Part shown: positions 8,716 to 16,757 of the stretch, one piece after another | Numbering within the stretch: position 1 is the stretch's first letter | Layout of the letters: each line of letters opens with the position of its first letter | From: Lachnospiraceae bacterium | GTDB lineage: Bacteria > Bacillota > Clostridia > Lachnospirales > Lachnospiraceae | Direction of reading: 5' to 3' | Length of the DNA stretch: 64,000 nt | Assembly (NCBI GenBank): GCA_017621815.1 | Contig: JAGASK010000039.1 | Coordinates: forward strand, 160,733-224,732 | Translations under genes and position numbers: made by a program | Notes under the pieces: generated by a model | What the model was told of the DNA's origin: nothing | Databases searched by the model: none | The model's input: the letters and a program-made list of their open reading frames with translations, nothing else

Positions 8716-9387
8716 CTAGCTTACAACAGCCACCATGCTGTGCCTTACTACACTGTCCCTGTAAGTGTAACCCTTCTGCAGCTCCTGGGCTACTACACCG
8801 GATTCATACTCATCACTTTCCACCTGCATTACTGCATTGTGCAGCTCCGGATTAAATTCCTCTCCGACAGCGGGAATAGGTTTTACTTCCATCTTCTCAA
8901 GCTCTGAAATAAGCTGCTTATATATCATTTCCATTCCTTCTGCAAAAGGCTTTCCCTTTTCATCCTCAGGTATGGCAGCCAGACCTCTTTCAAAATTATC
9001 CACTACAGGAAGTATCTTTTCAATAACACTTTTGGCTCCTGTTTCAAACATAGCAGTCTTTTCTTTATCAGTACGTTTACGGAAATTATCGAATTCAGCC
9101 ATCTGCCGTTTTACTCTGTCTTCAAGCTCCTCAATTTTTTCTTTCATGGCATCCTGCTTTTTGTCTGTCTTCTGTTTTTTCTTGAAAAGCTTTTTATCTG
9201 CTTTGTCATCCTGTTCTTCTTCGGATTTTTCTTCTGATTCCTCTTCAGATTCTTCATCCGAAAAATCTGTCTCCTCTTCTCCTGCGATAGGCTCCGGAGA
9301 CTCCTCAGTTTTTTCTGTCACTTCTTCATTTTCCGTACTTTCTATAGTTATATCTTCCTGTAAATCTTCATTTCTCGTATCTTCCAT
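8716..9387 (-). CDS. grpE: nucleotide exchange factor GrpE
   Basis: A 223-residue nucleotide-exchange factor for DnaK. The N-terminal 70 residues are very acidic and probably disordered (runs of E and S). A long coiled-coil helix follows (K-I-E-E-L-E-D-R-V-K-R-Q-M-A-E-F-D-N-F-R-K-R). The C-terminal beta domain ends with the conserved G-Y-T-Y-R-D-S-V-V-R-H-S-M-V-A-V. It lies between hrcA (22-base gap) and dnaK (76-base gap), the usual Firmicutes order. Confidence 0.96.
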   Translation of the reverse strand: MEDTRNEDLQEDITIESTENEEVTEKTEESPEPIAGEEETDFSDEESEEESEEKSEEEQDDKADKKLFKKKQKTDKKQDAMKEKIEELEDRVKRQMAEFDNFRKRTDKEKTAMFETGAKSVIEKILPVVDNFERGLAAIPEDEKGKPFAEGMEMIYKQLISELEKMEVKPIPAVGEEFNPELHNAVMQVESDEYESGVVAQELQKGYTYRDSVVRHSMVAVVS

Positions 9388-9409
9388 TTGTTCTCATTCC
9401 TTTCCTTTG

Positions 9410-10438
9410 TTATTTCTTTTTATATAAATCATCCAGCTGATGCGTAATAGTCTTTAAAGTACCGATTACCTTATCATAATCCATCCGCTTGGGACCTATG
9501 ATACCAATGGTTCCCCGCATGCCCTCGCCCAGCTCATAAGTAGCGGTTACCACACTGCAGTCCTTCATGGTCTGAATCGGAGTTTCATTTCCGATATAAA
9601 CCTGAATTCCTGTATTGGATTCATCGGAAAGAGTATCCTGCACCAGTTCCGTAAGCATCTGCTTTTCTTCAAAGGTATTAATAATTTCACTTGCCTTCTG
9701 CTGGTCGGCCAGTTCCGGATATCTGAAAATATTATTGGCACCGCTTGTATAAATCTCTAAATCTTCATCTGCTTTTATGCCCTCAGCTATGGCATCTATC
9801 ACATCGCTTACAATCGCGCTGTGAATTCCGGCCTGCTGCTTCATTGCCGATATGGTGCCTAAATTTATTTCCTCCAGTGCCAGTCCGTTTAAATGCGTAT
9901 TCAGCAGTATATTCAACTTTAAAATCGTTTCATCATTTAATTCCTCTGCCACCTGAAGGATATTGTTCTTAATTACATTTCCTTCCATTACAATTACAGC
10001 AAGCAGTTGATTTACATCCACTCTGGAAAGCTGAATAAACTTTAACTTATTTCTGTGAACTGCAGGAGCGGATACCATAGTTGCATAATTTGTATTTACT
10101 GCCAGAAGCTTTGCAACCTGCTTTAAGAGATTATCCATTTTATCCTCTTTTTCAAGCATCATTTCCTTCAGTTCTTCCAGTTCCTTATCCTTTTCCTCCA
10201 TCATGGTATCCACATATAACCGATACCCTTTATCGGAAGGGATTCGCCCTGCGGAAGTATGCGGCTGTAAAATATACCCCATTTCCTCCAAATCTGCCAT
10301 TTCATTCCGAATGGTTGCTGAACTTAAATTCAAATCCGTATACTTGGAAATAGTACGGCTTCCTACCGGTTCTCCTGTTTCAAGATAATTACGGATAATG
10401 GCCTGCATGATTTTAATTTTTCTTTCATCTAACTGCAT
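9410..10438 (-). CDS. hrcA: heat-inducible transcription repressor HrcA
   Basis: A 342-residue repressor that binds CIRCE and shuts off class I heat-shock genes. The winged-helix N-terminus is clear (G-S-R-T-I-S-K-Y-T-D-L-N-L-S-S-A-T-I-R-N), followed by the GAF-like HrcA domain ending with I-I-G-P-K-R-M-D-Y. I prefer ATG 10438, with AAAGGG 9 bases upstream, over ATG 10447, which is only one base from that ribosome-binding site. The perfect CIRCE upstream of this gene shows autoregulation. Confidence 0.96.
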   Translation of the reverse strand: MQLDERKIKIMQAIIRNYLETGEPVGSRTISKYTDLNLSSATIRNEMADLEEMGYILQPHTSAGRIPSDKGYRLYVDTMMEEKDKELEELKEMMLEKEDKMDNLLKQVAKLLAVNTNYATMVSAPAVHRNKLKFIQLSRVDVNQLLAVIVMEGNVIKNNILQVAEELNDETILKLNILLNTHLNGLALEEINLGTISAMKQQAGIHSAIVSDVIDAIAEGIKADEDLEIYTSGANNIFRYPELADQQKASEIINTFEEKQMLTELVQDTLSDESNTGIQVYIGNETPIQTMKDCSVVTATYELGEGMRGTIGIIGPKRMDYDKVIGTLKTITHQLDDLYKKK

Positions 10439-10483
10439 CTCCACCATCCCTTTCCATATCTTCTATAAGAAAACTTTTCTTTG

Positions 10484-10510
10484 TTAGCACTCAACTCATT
10501 AGAGTGCTAA
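10484..10510 (-). promoter_or_regulatory. CIRCE operator of the hrcA operon
   Basis: A perfect inverted repeat TTAGCACTC-N9-GAGTGCTAA, identical to the CIRCE consensus bound by HrcA. It lies just downstream of the -10 box, about 46 bases before hrcA, so bound HrcA blocks transcription start. Confidence 0.97.
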
Positions 10511-10524
10511 CACCTTCTTAACAT

Positions 10525-10553
10525 AAAATATCACTTACCCTATTTATTGTCAA
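10525..10553 (-). promoter_or_regulatory. sigma-A promoter of hrcA-grpE-dnaK-dnaJ
   Basis: On the minus strand TTGACA (10548-10553), a 17-base spacer and TATTTT (10525-10530). The predicted start falls within the CIRCE operator. Confidence 0.88.
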
Positions 10554-10627
10554 CACATATGGATAAAAATAATTATTAAAAAATTATAAATAATAGAAAT
10601 ACGCTTTACAGGCAGTCTTACTGAATG

Positions 10628-10658
10628 AAAAAAACAGACTCTGCCAAAACAGAGTCTG
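10628..10658 (-). terminator. Rho-independent terminator after the Lys/Ala-rich gene
   Basis: A perfect 9-bp stem (CAGACTCTG and CAGAGTCTG around a 6-base loop) is followed on the minus strand by seven T. It ends the monocistronic Lys/Ala-rich protein transcript upstream of the heat-shock promoter. Confidence 0.9.
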
Positions 10659-10704
10659 CTCTTCCGCTTTCATATCCTTCAATTTAATAATTCATTGTTT
10701 CCTA

Positions 10705-11142
10705 TTAAATAAAGAAGCTTCCCGTAATATTTCCGTTAATTACATAGTATGTAGTATTCTCTTCAGGCTTAACATATAATTCAACGGATTTGAAATCCTC
10801 TTCCTTACCGTTTAAGTCGTATTTCCAAACATCCTTGCAAATCTTTAACAGGTCTTCGGAAGTATAAGACTTACCGCTGAACTGGAAATGAACTGCTTCC
10901 TTAACAGTTTCCTTCTTTGCAGCTGTTGCTTTCTTAACAGGCGCTTTCTTTTCTGCTGCGGCTGCCTTGGCAGGTGCCTTTTTAGCTGCTGCTTTCTTGG
11001 GAGCTGCCTTCTTTGTTTCTGCCTTAGGTGCTTCCTTAACTTCTGCCTTAACCTCTGCTGCTTTTACTTCAACCTTCTTTTCTTCTTCCTTAGCAGGTGC
11101 TGCTTTAGCAACAACCTTAGCTGCTTTTTTAACTTCTGCCAT
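10705..11142 (-). CDS. Lys/Ala-rich protein with a small C-terminal folded domain
   Basis: A 145-residue protein with two parts. Residues 1-85 are almost only Lys, Ala, Glu, Val and Pro, with histone-H1-like repeats (K-K-A-A-P-K-K-A-A-A-K-K-A-P-A-K). Residues 86-145 look folded (V-H-F-Q-F-S-G-K-S-Y-T-S-E-D-L-L-K, ending Y-Y-V-I-N-G-N-I-T-G-S-F). From memory it resembles a Lachnospiraceae family labelled DUF6465, but I am not sure of that name. The basic tail suggests nucleic-acid or polyanion binding (inference). AAAGGAG 8 bases before ATG 11142 decides the start over the upstream in-frame ATG at 11160. It has its own strong promoter and terminator, so it is probably highly expressed. Confidence 0.8.
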   Translation of the reverse strand: MAEVKKAAKVVAKAAPAKEEEKKVEVKAAEVKAEVKEAPKAETKKAAPKKAAAKKAPAKAAAAEKKAPVKKATAAKKETVKEAVHFQFSGKSYTSEDLLKICKDVWKYDLNGKEEDFKSVELYVKPEENTTYYVINGNITGSFFI

Positions 11143-11163
11143 ATCAATGACTCCTTTCATACA

Positions 11164-11178
11164 TGTTCATAATGAACA
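11164..11178. repeat. 15-base palindrome in the leader of the Lys/Ala-rich gene
   Basis: TGTTCAT-A-ATGAACA is perfectly symmetrical. It sits about 40 bases downstream of the predicted transcription start and some 20 bases upstream of ATG 11142. It could be an operator or a small leader hairpin. Confidence 0.45.
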
Positions 11179-11223
11179 GGTAACTAAACTCTACTCCTCA
11201 AAAGTCCTTATTTCTTGGGAAAC

Positions 11224-11252
11224 AGTGTACTCCATATTTTAAAGATTGTCAA
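11224..11252 (-). promoter_or_regulatory. sigma-A promoter of the Lys/Ala-rich gene
   Basis: Minus-strand TTGACA (11247-11252), a 17-base spacer and TACACT (11224-11229). Together with the strong terminator this defines a single-gene unit with a leader of about 75 bases. Confidence 0.85.
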
Positions 11253-11283
11253 CTTTTTATTTGATTTTGAGTTTTTTAGGTTA

Positions 11284-12135
11284 TTAGCTTAATACCAGAA
11301 AATAAAACAATACAACTGCCCCAAGCACAATACGATACCATCCGAATACCTTAAAATCATGCTTCTTGATATATCCCATCAGGAACTTAATTACAATAAC
11401 CGAAACCACAAATGCCGTAACCATACCTGTAACAAGTATCATCAGCTCACTGCCCGAAAAAGAAAATCCGAATTTTACTATTTTAAGAAGGCTGGCTCCC
11501 AGCATTACGGGAATCGCAAGAAAGAAGGTAAATTCCGCTGCCACGGTTCTGGAAACTCCAATTAAAAGCGCACCTAAAATAGTAGCTCCGGAGCGTGAGG
11601 TTCCGGGAAAAATTGCTGCAATCAGCTGAAAAACACCGATAATAAGCGCAGTTTGATAAGTGATTTCAGGCAAAGAATTAATTTTTGCCTTTGTTCCCTT
11701 ATTTTTATTTTCAATAATTATAAACCCCACACCAAAAACAATAAGCGCAACAGCAACACACACACCATTGTAGAACAGGCTTTCAAAGAATTCGTCAAAG
11801 AGCAGTCCGATAACTGCCGCAGGTACGCAGGCAACAATTATTTTAAACCACATCTGCCAGATATCTTTTTTACAATAGGATAGAAGTCCGGTTTTTGCCA
11901 CAGGATACCGGTTGCTCTTTTTCCCGAAGGGCCAAATCTGATTCCAGAAAAGAACTACTACTGCCAGAATCGCCCCCAGCTGAATTACTACCAGAAACAT
12001 TTCCCAAAACTCCGGTGTTACATCAAGCTTTACAAATTCGTCCAAAAGTATCATATGCCCGGTGCTGCTGATGGGAAGCCATTCCGTAATACCTTCCACA
12101 ATACCAAACAGTACTGCCTTCAAAAACTCCAACAT
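11284..12135 (-). CDS. uppP: undecaprenyl-diphosphatase (UppP/BacA)
   Basis: A 283-residue polytopic membrane enzyme that recycles undecaprenyl pyrophosphate to the monophosphate carrier for peptidoglycan synthesis. The signature E-G-I-T-E-W-L-P-I-S-S-T-G-H lies at about residues 14-27, and the second motif P-G-T-S-R-S-G-A-T-I near 178 holds the catalytic arginine. About eight hydrophobic spans follow the family pattern. GGAGG lies 9 bases before ATG 12135, inside the end of the patatin-like gene four bases upstream, so both are in one transcript. Overexpressed UppP confers bacitracin tolerance, but this copy looks like the housekeeping gene. Confidence 0.95.
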   Translation of the reverse strand: MLEFLKAVLFGIVEGITEWLPISSTGHMILLDEFVKLDVTPEFWEMFLVVIQLGAILAVVVLFWNQIWPFGKKSNRYPVAKTGLLSYCKKDIWQMWFKIIVACVPAAVIGLLFDEFFESLFYNGVCVAVALIVFGVGFIIIENKNKGTKAKINSLPEITYQTALIIGVFQLIAAIFPGTSRSGATILGALLIGVSRTVAAEFTFFLAIPVMLGASLLKIVKFGFSFSGSELMILVTGMVTAFVVSVIVIKFLMGYIKKHDFKVFGWYRIVLGAVVLFYFLVLS

Positions 12136-12139
12136 CTTT

Positions 12140-12994
12140 CTAATCCTCCAAAAATTTTATTAAGTCCTCATAACATTCCCCGGCCTGCACATATCCTTCC
12201 TCATAAAGCGCCCTGAGTTTATTTACATCTTTCTCAATTCTTCCCACATTACTTTTTATCCTGGGCTGAATCAGAAAGACAGTGCCTCTTTTTACCTCAT
12301 CCGCTATAAAATCAAGAGTTTCGTTATAAGAAGTGTGCCTGTTTTTCATAAGTGTATACACCTCAGGATATTTTCTATAACGAAGCTTTATAAGCCGTGT
12401 CATGGATGAGGGCTGCCTGCGGTATCCGACTTCCTTCGTCATTACCACCACATTTTTGACATTGCCGTCTTTCATGGATTTCCTTAGGGGAATTGCATCG
12501 GACATTCCTCCATCCAAATACAGCTTATCCTTATATTTTACATTCCGGGATACAAGGGGAAGAGAAGCTGACGCACGAATCGCATCAATATCATTCTTCA
12601 TATCTTTTATAGGAATATATTCGGGATATCCTGTTTCTATGTTAGTGACAACGCTGTAAAAAGCACCCTGATATTTATTATAAGTTTCGTAATCATAAGG
12701 ATAAAGCTCATCCGGTATCCTGTGATAACACATATCTGCTCCGAATAAGTCACCCGTTTTCAGCAGACTGTACACGCTGCAGTAATTTTTATCATCCAGA
12801 TAATCCACATTAACGTGATATGCCCTGCCCCTTTGCTTTGACAAAAAGCTGCACAGACAGCAGGCACCTGCAGAAACACCGTAGCAGGAAGAAAATTCTA
12901 TGCCTTTATCAAGGAAGAAATCAAGCACACCTGCAGTATATACCCCTTTCATGCCGCCGCCCTCCAAAACAAGACCGGCCTGATACATAATCAT
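12140..12994 (-). CDS. patatin-like phospholipase family protein
   Basis: A 284-residue serine acyl hydrolase of the RssA/YlaK-like patatin group. Visible features are the oxyanion-hole loop G-G-G-M-K-G near residue 13, the nucleophile elbow G-V-S-A-G near 41, and the catalytic Asp in D-G-G-M-S-D. There is no signal peptide, so it is probably cytosolic or membrane-peripheral, and the substrate is unknown. Start choice is uncertain: a GTG at 12997 and ATGs at 12994 and 12988 are in frame. ATG 12994 has GGAAAG at the best distance. uppP follows after 4 bases, hinting at a membrane-lipid role (inference). Confidence 0.88.
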   Translation of the reverse strand: MIMYQAGLVLEGGGMKGVYTAGVLDFFLDKGIEFSSCYGVSAGACCLCSFLSKQRGRAYHVNVDYLDDKNYCSVYSLLKTGDLFGADMCYHRIPDELYPYDYETYNKYQGAFYSVVTNIETGYPEYIPIKDMKNDIDAIRASASLPLVSRNVKYKDKLYLDGGMSDAIPLRKSMKDGNVKNVVVMTKEVGYRRQPSSMTRLIKLRYRKYPEVYTLMKNRHTSYNETLDFIADEVKRGTVFLIQPRIKSNVGRIEKDVNKLRALYEEGYVQAGECYEDLIKFLED

Positions 12995-13036
12995 CACTTC
13001 TTTCCAATTCTAATAGCAGCAAATTTATAAGCTCAT

Positions 13037-14221
13037 TTAATAATTCTCTTTTACAAATCTTCTGAGCGCCTCCAAAGAGCGTTCCACCTTTTCCGTATCA
13101 ATGCAGTATGCCATGCGGAAATATCCGGACACACCAAAACTGTCGGAAGGCACTAGTACCAAATCATATTTCAAAGCCTTTTTACAAAAAGCAGCTGCGT
13201 CCTCTTCTAAGGCCTTGGGGAAAATATAAAAGGTTCCGCCGGGTTTCACACAGTCAAATCCAAGGGAGGTAAGCTCCTTATATAAAATATTCATATTAGT
13301 TTCATATACACTCATATCGGATGTTATATCAAGTACCTCTGCCACTGCCAGCTGAATGATAGAGGGAGGACAGTTATGCCCGATTCCCCTTGAAATCTGC
13401 CCGCACATAGCACTGATTAATTCTGCATCCGTACATTTCGGATTTGCTGCCACATAACCGATACGTTCACCGGGCAGAGACAGTGATTTGGAATAGGAAT
13501 AACAGGACAGGGTATTGTCATAAAACTTTGATACATAAGGTGCATCAACCCCGTCAAAAACAATTTCCCTGTAAGGTTCATCGGATATAATAAAAATATC
13601 ATGTCCATATTCCTTCTGTTTTCTGCTTAAAAGCTCCGCAAGGGCTTTTAATGTTTCTGTATTGTATACAGCGCCCGAAGGGTTATTGGGAGTATTGATT
13701 AAAAGAGCTGCTGTTTTTTCATTCAGCATTTCTTCCAGTTTTTCAAAATTTATCTGAAAATTCTCCGTATTGGCAGGAACTACCTTTAAAACGGCTCCTG
13801 TCATATTAATATAAAGATTATATTCCGGGAAATAGGGCGCAAAAGTAAGCACTTCGTCCCCGGGCTTTGTCACACAGCGCACCGCATGAGCCACTGCTCC
13901 TGCCGCACCTGTCGTGGGAAAAATATGGTTCCCTGTATAATCCATTCCGAATCTTTTATTTAAAGATTCCGCAATTTTCTCTTTTACCGATGCTATGCCA
14001 AGGCTGGGACTATAGCCGTGAAGCTCCATGGAGCTTTTGTTTTTCAGCAAGTCAATCATCGTCTCCGTAAACTTTTCCGGTACCGGTACGGATGGATTTC
14101 CGAGACTGTAATCAAACACATTTTCATAACCGATTTCTTTTCCTCTGGCTGTGGCAAATTCAGACAGCTCCCTGATAACAGATTTTCCCTTTAACATTTC
14201 CTTATATTGTTCGTTAATCAT
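13037..14221 (-). CDS. PLP-dependent aminotransferase, class I/II
   Basis: A 394-residue fold-type I aminotransferase. The PLP lysine lies in S-Y-S-K-S-L-S-L-P-G-E-R-I-G-Y near residue 240. The N-P-S-G substrate loop (I-N-T-P-N-N-P-S-G-A) is near 175, and the N-terminal segment Y-S-L-G-N-P-S-V-P-V replaces the usual G-E-P-D. It resembles aspartate/aromatic aminotransferases of Clostridia; exact specificity cannot be read. AGAGGG precedes ATG 14221. It stands between the patatin gene and the terminator of the carbohydrate locus, so it is probably transcribed from its own upstream region. Confidence 0.9.
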   Translation of the reverse strand: MINEQYKEMLKGKSVIRELSEFATARGKEIGYENVFDYSLGNPSVPVPEKFTETMIDLLKNKSSMELHGYSPSLGIASVKEKIAESLNKRFGMDYTGNHIFPTTGAAGAVAHAVRCVTKPGDEVLTFAPYFPEYNLYINMTGAVLKVVPANTENFQINFEKLEEMLNEKTAALLINTPNNPSGAVYNTETLKALAELLSRKQKEYGHDIFIISDEPYREIVFDGVDAPYVSKFYDNTLSCYSYSKSLSLPGERIGYVAANPKCTDAELISAMCGQISRGIGHNCPPSIIQLAVAEVLDITSDMSVYETNMNILYKELTSLGFDCVKPGGTFYIFPKALEEDAAAFCKKALKYDLVLVPSDSFGVSGYFRMAYCIDTEKVERSLEALRRFVKENY

Positions 14222-14322
14222 AGCTTTCCCTCTCTTAAAAATTCATTTGCAAATAAACAGCAAGATATAAAAAATTCCCGAATGCATTTATTGCCTAACT
14301 CACGTTTTTAATTGTAGCATAG

Positions 14323-14358
14323 AAAAATAGCTTTGAAAATACTGCTTCAAAGCTATTT
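14323..14358 (-). terminator. terminator at the end of the carbohydrate locus
   Basis: A perfect 13-bp stem (AAATAGCTTTGAA with TTCAAAGCTATTT, 8-base loop) continues into T5 on the minus strand and into a T-rich stretch on the plus strand. It probably stops transcription from the GH1-ManA gene and may act in both directions. Confidence 0.85.
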
Positions 14359-14379
14359 CTTTTTTCTACTACAATATAA

Positions 14380-16686
14380 TTATTTCACAGAAGACGCAAT
14401 CAACGTCATCTCTCCCTGCATATCCACTTCTCCGAATCCGTCCGGCAGAATAAAGTGGTCACCCTTCTTAATCATCTGTCCGTTAATCAGTCCTTCCCCT
14501 TCAATGACGCTCATAATCAGGAAAGGATGTGTCTGCTCAAAGGACACAGGCTTTGTCACCTCTAATTTCCATACCTTATAATAGTCGCAGGAAATCAGTT
14601 CGTTTAAGGTGTTTTCAGGCAGATTAAGAGCTGACTTTACGCTGTCTGCGGCAGAAGGGGCAGGCACCGTAATCACATCAATGCTCTGCTCTACATGAAG
14701 CTGGCGGGGCTTGCCGTCCGTCAGTCTGTCATAATCATAAACACGATACGTGATATCGCTGTTCTGCTGGGTCTCCAGAATCATCAGTCCGCCCTTAATG
14801 GCATGTACCGTACCGGGATTAATCTGGATAAAGTCTCCTTTTTTAACGGGAACTTCACGAATCAGTTCAGACCACCTTCCCTGATGAATCATATCCTGAA
14901 GCTCCTCTTTTGTTTTTGCATTATGTCCCACCACTAAGGATGCATTCTCGGGACAATCCAAAATATACCAGCATTCCGTCTTACCCAGAGAACCGTTCTC
15001 ATGCTCTCCGGCATAAGCGTCATCAGGATGCACCTGAATGCTTAAATCCTCCCTGGCATCAATGATTTTGATTAACAGAGGGAATCTGTCAAGCTCACTG
15101 TTTCCGAATAATTCTGGCTCTTCCTTCCAAAGCTGTGAAAGTGTCCTGCCCTCATAAATACCTTCTTTCACGGTGCAGTCGCCGTTCGGATGGGCGCTGA
15201 CTGCCCAGCACTCTCCTGTTTTATCCCCGGGAATCTCATAGCCAAACTTATCCTTAAGCTGGCTTCCTCCCCAAATCATCTGTTTAAATACGGGATTCAA
15301 AAATAGAATAGGTCTCATCTTTTTATTAATGGTTAATTCCCTTCCATTGGATTCAATAATCTTCTGATACCAAAATGCGGAATCCTTAACAATTCTCTTC
15401 TGAGTCGTAAAGTCTACATGAACAATTCCGAATCTTTCCGTATATCCCTTATCCCATTCAAAATTATCAAGGAAGGTCCACAGGAAATAACCTCTTACAT
15501 CCACACCCTCATCATTGGCTTTCTGAAGGGCTGAAATATATAAATCCAAAAAGTTCTGACGGTTCGGGTCATGAACCCTGCCGTCAAGTGAAACATCATC
15601 ATGACAGGACATGCCGTTTTCCGTAATATATAAAGGCATCTGATATCTTTCATACAAGAACTTTACGCCCCAGTAAAAGCATCCCGGCGTTACCGGCCAG
15701 TTTGCAGCGGTTTTGGCAAGTCCCACCGGTCTGTCCACATATTCCGGCTCACCATCCGCACCCTGTCTCATCATGTAGCCATTGTAAATATTCTGTCCCA
15801 TGAAATCAAGGGGCTGGGAAATCAGCTTCATATCTTCATCGGTAATTTCAGGCAGATACTCTGCAAATTTTTTCAGCCCTTCTTCCGGGTATTTTCCAAG
15901 GAAAACAGGGTCATTGAACCATGCCACATTCCAGGTCCAGTTATCCATAGGCTGATAAAAGCCAAATAAAGTTTTTCTTGCCGCCTCAATGTCCTCCGGC
16001 TTATCTGTTGCAGGATATGCCATTCCGCAAGTAGGTGCATATCCTACCTTAATGGGCCTGCAGGCATATTTTCTTAAATTAATAACAGCCTGCCCATGAG
16101 CCCGAAGTGCATTGTGGGCAATCTGAAATACATCCTTATAAGGCAGCTTCATTCCGGGAGCATGAACCCCTGACAAATGTCCCAGACCAACGAAGCACTC
16201 AGGCTCGTTTAACGTAATAAAGTACTCACAGATATCCGAAAAATTCTCAGCAACCACTCTGGCATATTCACCGAACCACTCAATGACTTCTTCATTCAGC
16301 CATCCGCCCTTGTCCTGCAGCGCCTGGGGAAACTCCCAGTGATACATGGTAATATAAGGCTCAATGCCGTTCTTTTTCATTTCCAGTATCATATCCCTGT
16401 ATAAGGCAATAGCCTTCTCATTTACCTTCCCGGTTCCCTTCGGCAGGATTCTTGCCCAACTCATGGAAAAACGGTAAGCTTTAATGCCAAGCATTCTCAT
16501 CAGCGCATAATCTTCTTTATACTTATGCATATGGTCGCAGGCTGTCCGGGAATCATTTCCATCCAGAATCCTTCCTTCTTCCGTGAAGGTATCCCAGATA
16601 TTTTTCCCGCATCCGTCACCTTCTTCTCTTCCTTCCACCTGATAGGCGCTGCTTGCCACACCCCATACAAAATCATCGCGAAACAT
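14380..16686 (-). CDS. fusion of GH1 beta-glucosidase and mannose-6-phosphate isomerase
   Basis: One 768-residue frame holds two complete enzymes. Residues 1 to about 450 are a GH1 barrel with acid/base Glu161 in T-L-N-E-P and nucleophile Glu356 in I-T-E-N-G, typical of beta-glucosidases. Residues 457-768 are a class I mannose-6-phosphate isomerase (ManA, cupin). Its zinc ligands are visible in Q-V-H-P-D-D (His553), K-T-E-C-W (Glu571) and G-T-V-H-A-I (His628), and the conserved W-A-V-S-A-H-P is present. Almost no linker separates them; Met457 matches the start of a stand-alone ManA. No signal peptide is present, so it acts in the cytosol. In the mannan pathway it would free glucose from oligosaccharide ends and turn mannose-6-phosphate into fructose-6-phosphate. 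AGAGGA precedes ATG 16686. Confidence 0.93.
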   Translation of the reverse strand: MFRDDFVWGVASSAYQVEGREEGDGCGKNIWDTFTEEGRILDGNDSRTACDHMHKYKEDYALMRMLGIKAYRFSMSWARILPKGTGKVNEKAIALYRDMILEMKKNGIEPYITMYHWEFPQALQDKGGWLNEEVIEWFGEYARVVAENFSDICEYFITLNEPECFVGLGHLSGVHAPGMKLPYKDVFQIAHNALRAHGQAVINLRKYACRPIKVGYAPTCGMAYPATDKPEDIEAARKTLFGFYQPMDNWTWNVAWFNDPVFLGKYPEEGLKKFAEYLPEITDEDMKLISQPLDFMGQNIYNGYMMRQGADGEPEYVDRPVGLAKTAANWPVTPGCFYWGVKFLYERYQMPLYITENGMSCHDDVSLDGRVHDPNRQNFLDLYISALQKANDEGVDVRGYFLWTFLDNFEWDKGYTERFGIVHVDFTTQKRIVKDSAFWYQKIIESNGRELTINKKMRPILFLNPVFKQMIWGGSQLKDKFGYEIPGDKTGECWAVSAHPNGDCTVKEGIYEGRTLSQLWKEEPELFGNSELDRFPLLIKIIDAREDLSIQVHPDDAYAGEHENGSLGKTECWYILDCPENASLVVGHNAKTKEELQDMIHQGRWSELIREVPVKKGDFIQINPGTVHAIKGGLMILETQQNSDITYRVYDYDRLTDGKPRQLHVEQSIDVITVPAPSAADSVKSALNLPENTLNELISCDYYKVWKLEVTKPVSFEQTHPFLIMSVIEGEGLINGQMIKKGDHFILPDGFGEVDMQGEMTLIASSVK

Positions 16687-16757
16687 ATTTCAAGTCCTCT
16701 CTTTCCAGTTGATGTAATTTATATGATGCCCCGCCAGCTTGCCGCAGGGCATTTAAC

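Noticed and set aside
8837-9427. 196-codon Ser/Phe-rich frame on the plus strand
   Set aside because: It is the antisense of the Glu/Lys-rich grpE. Serine runs mirror glutamate codons.
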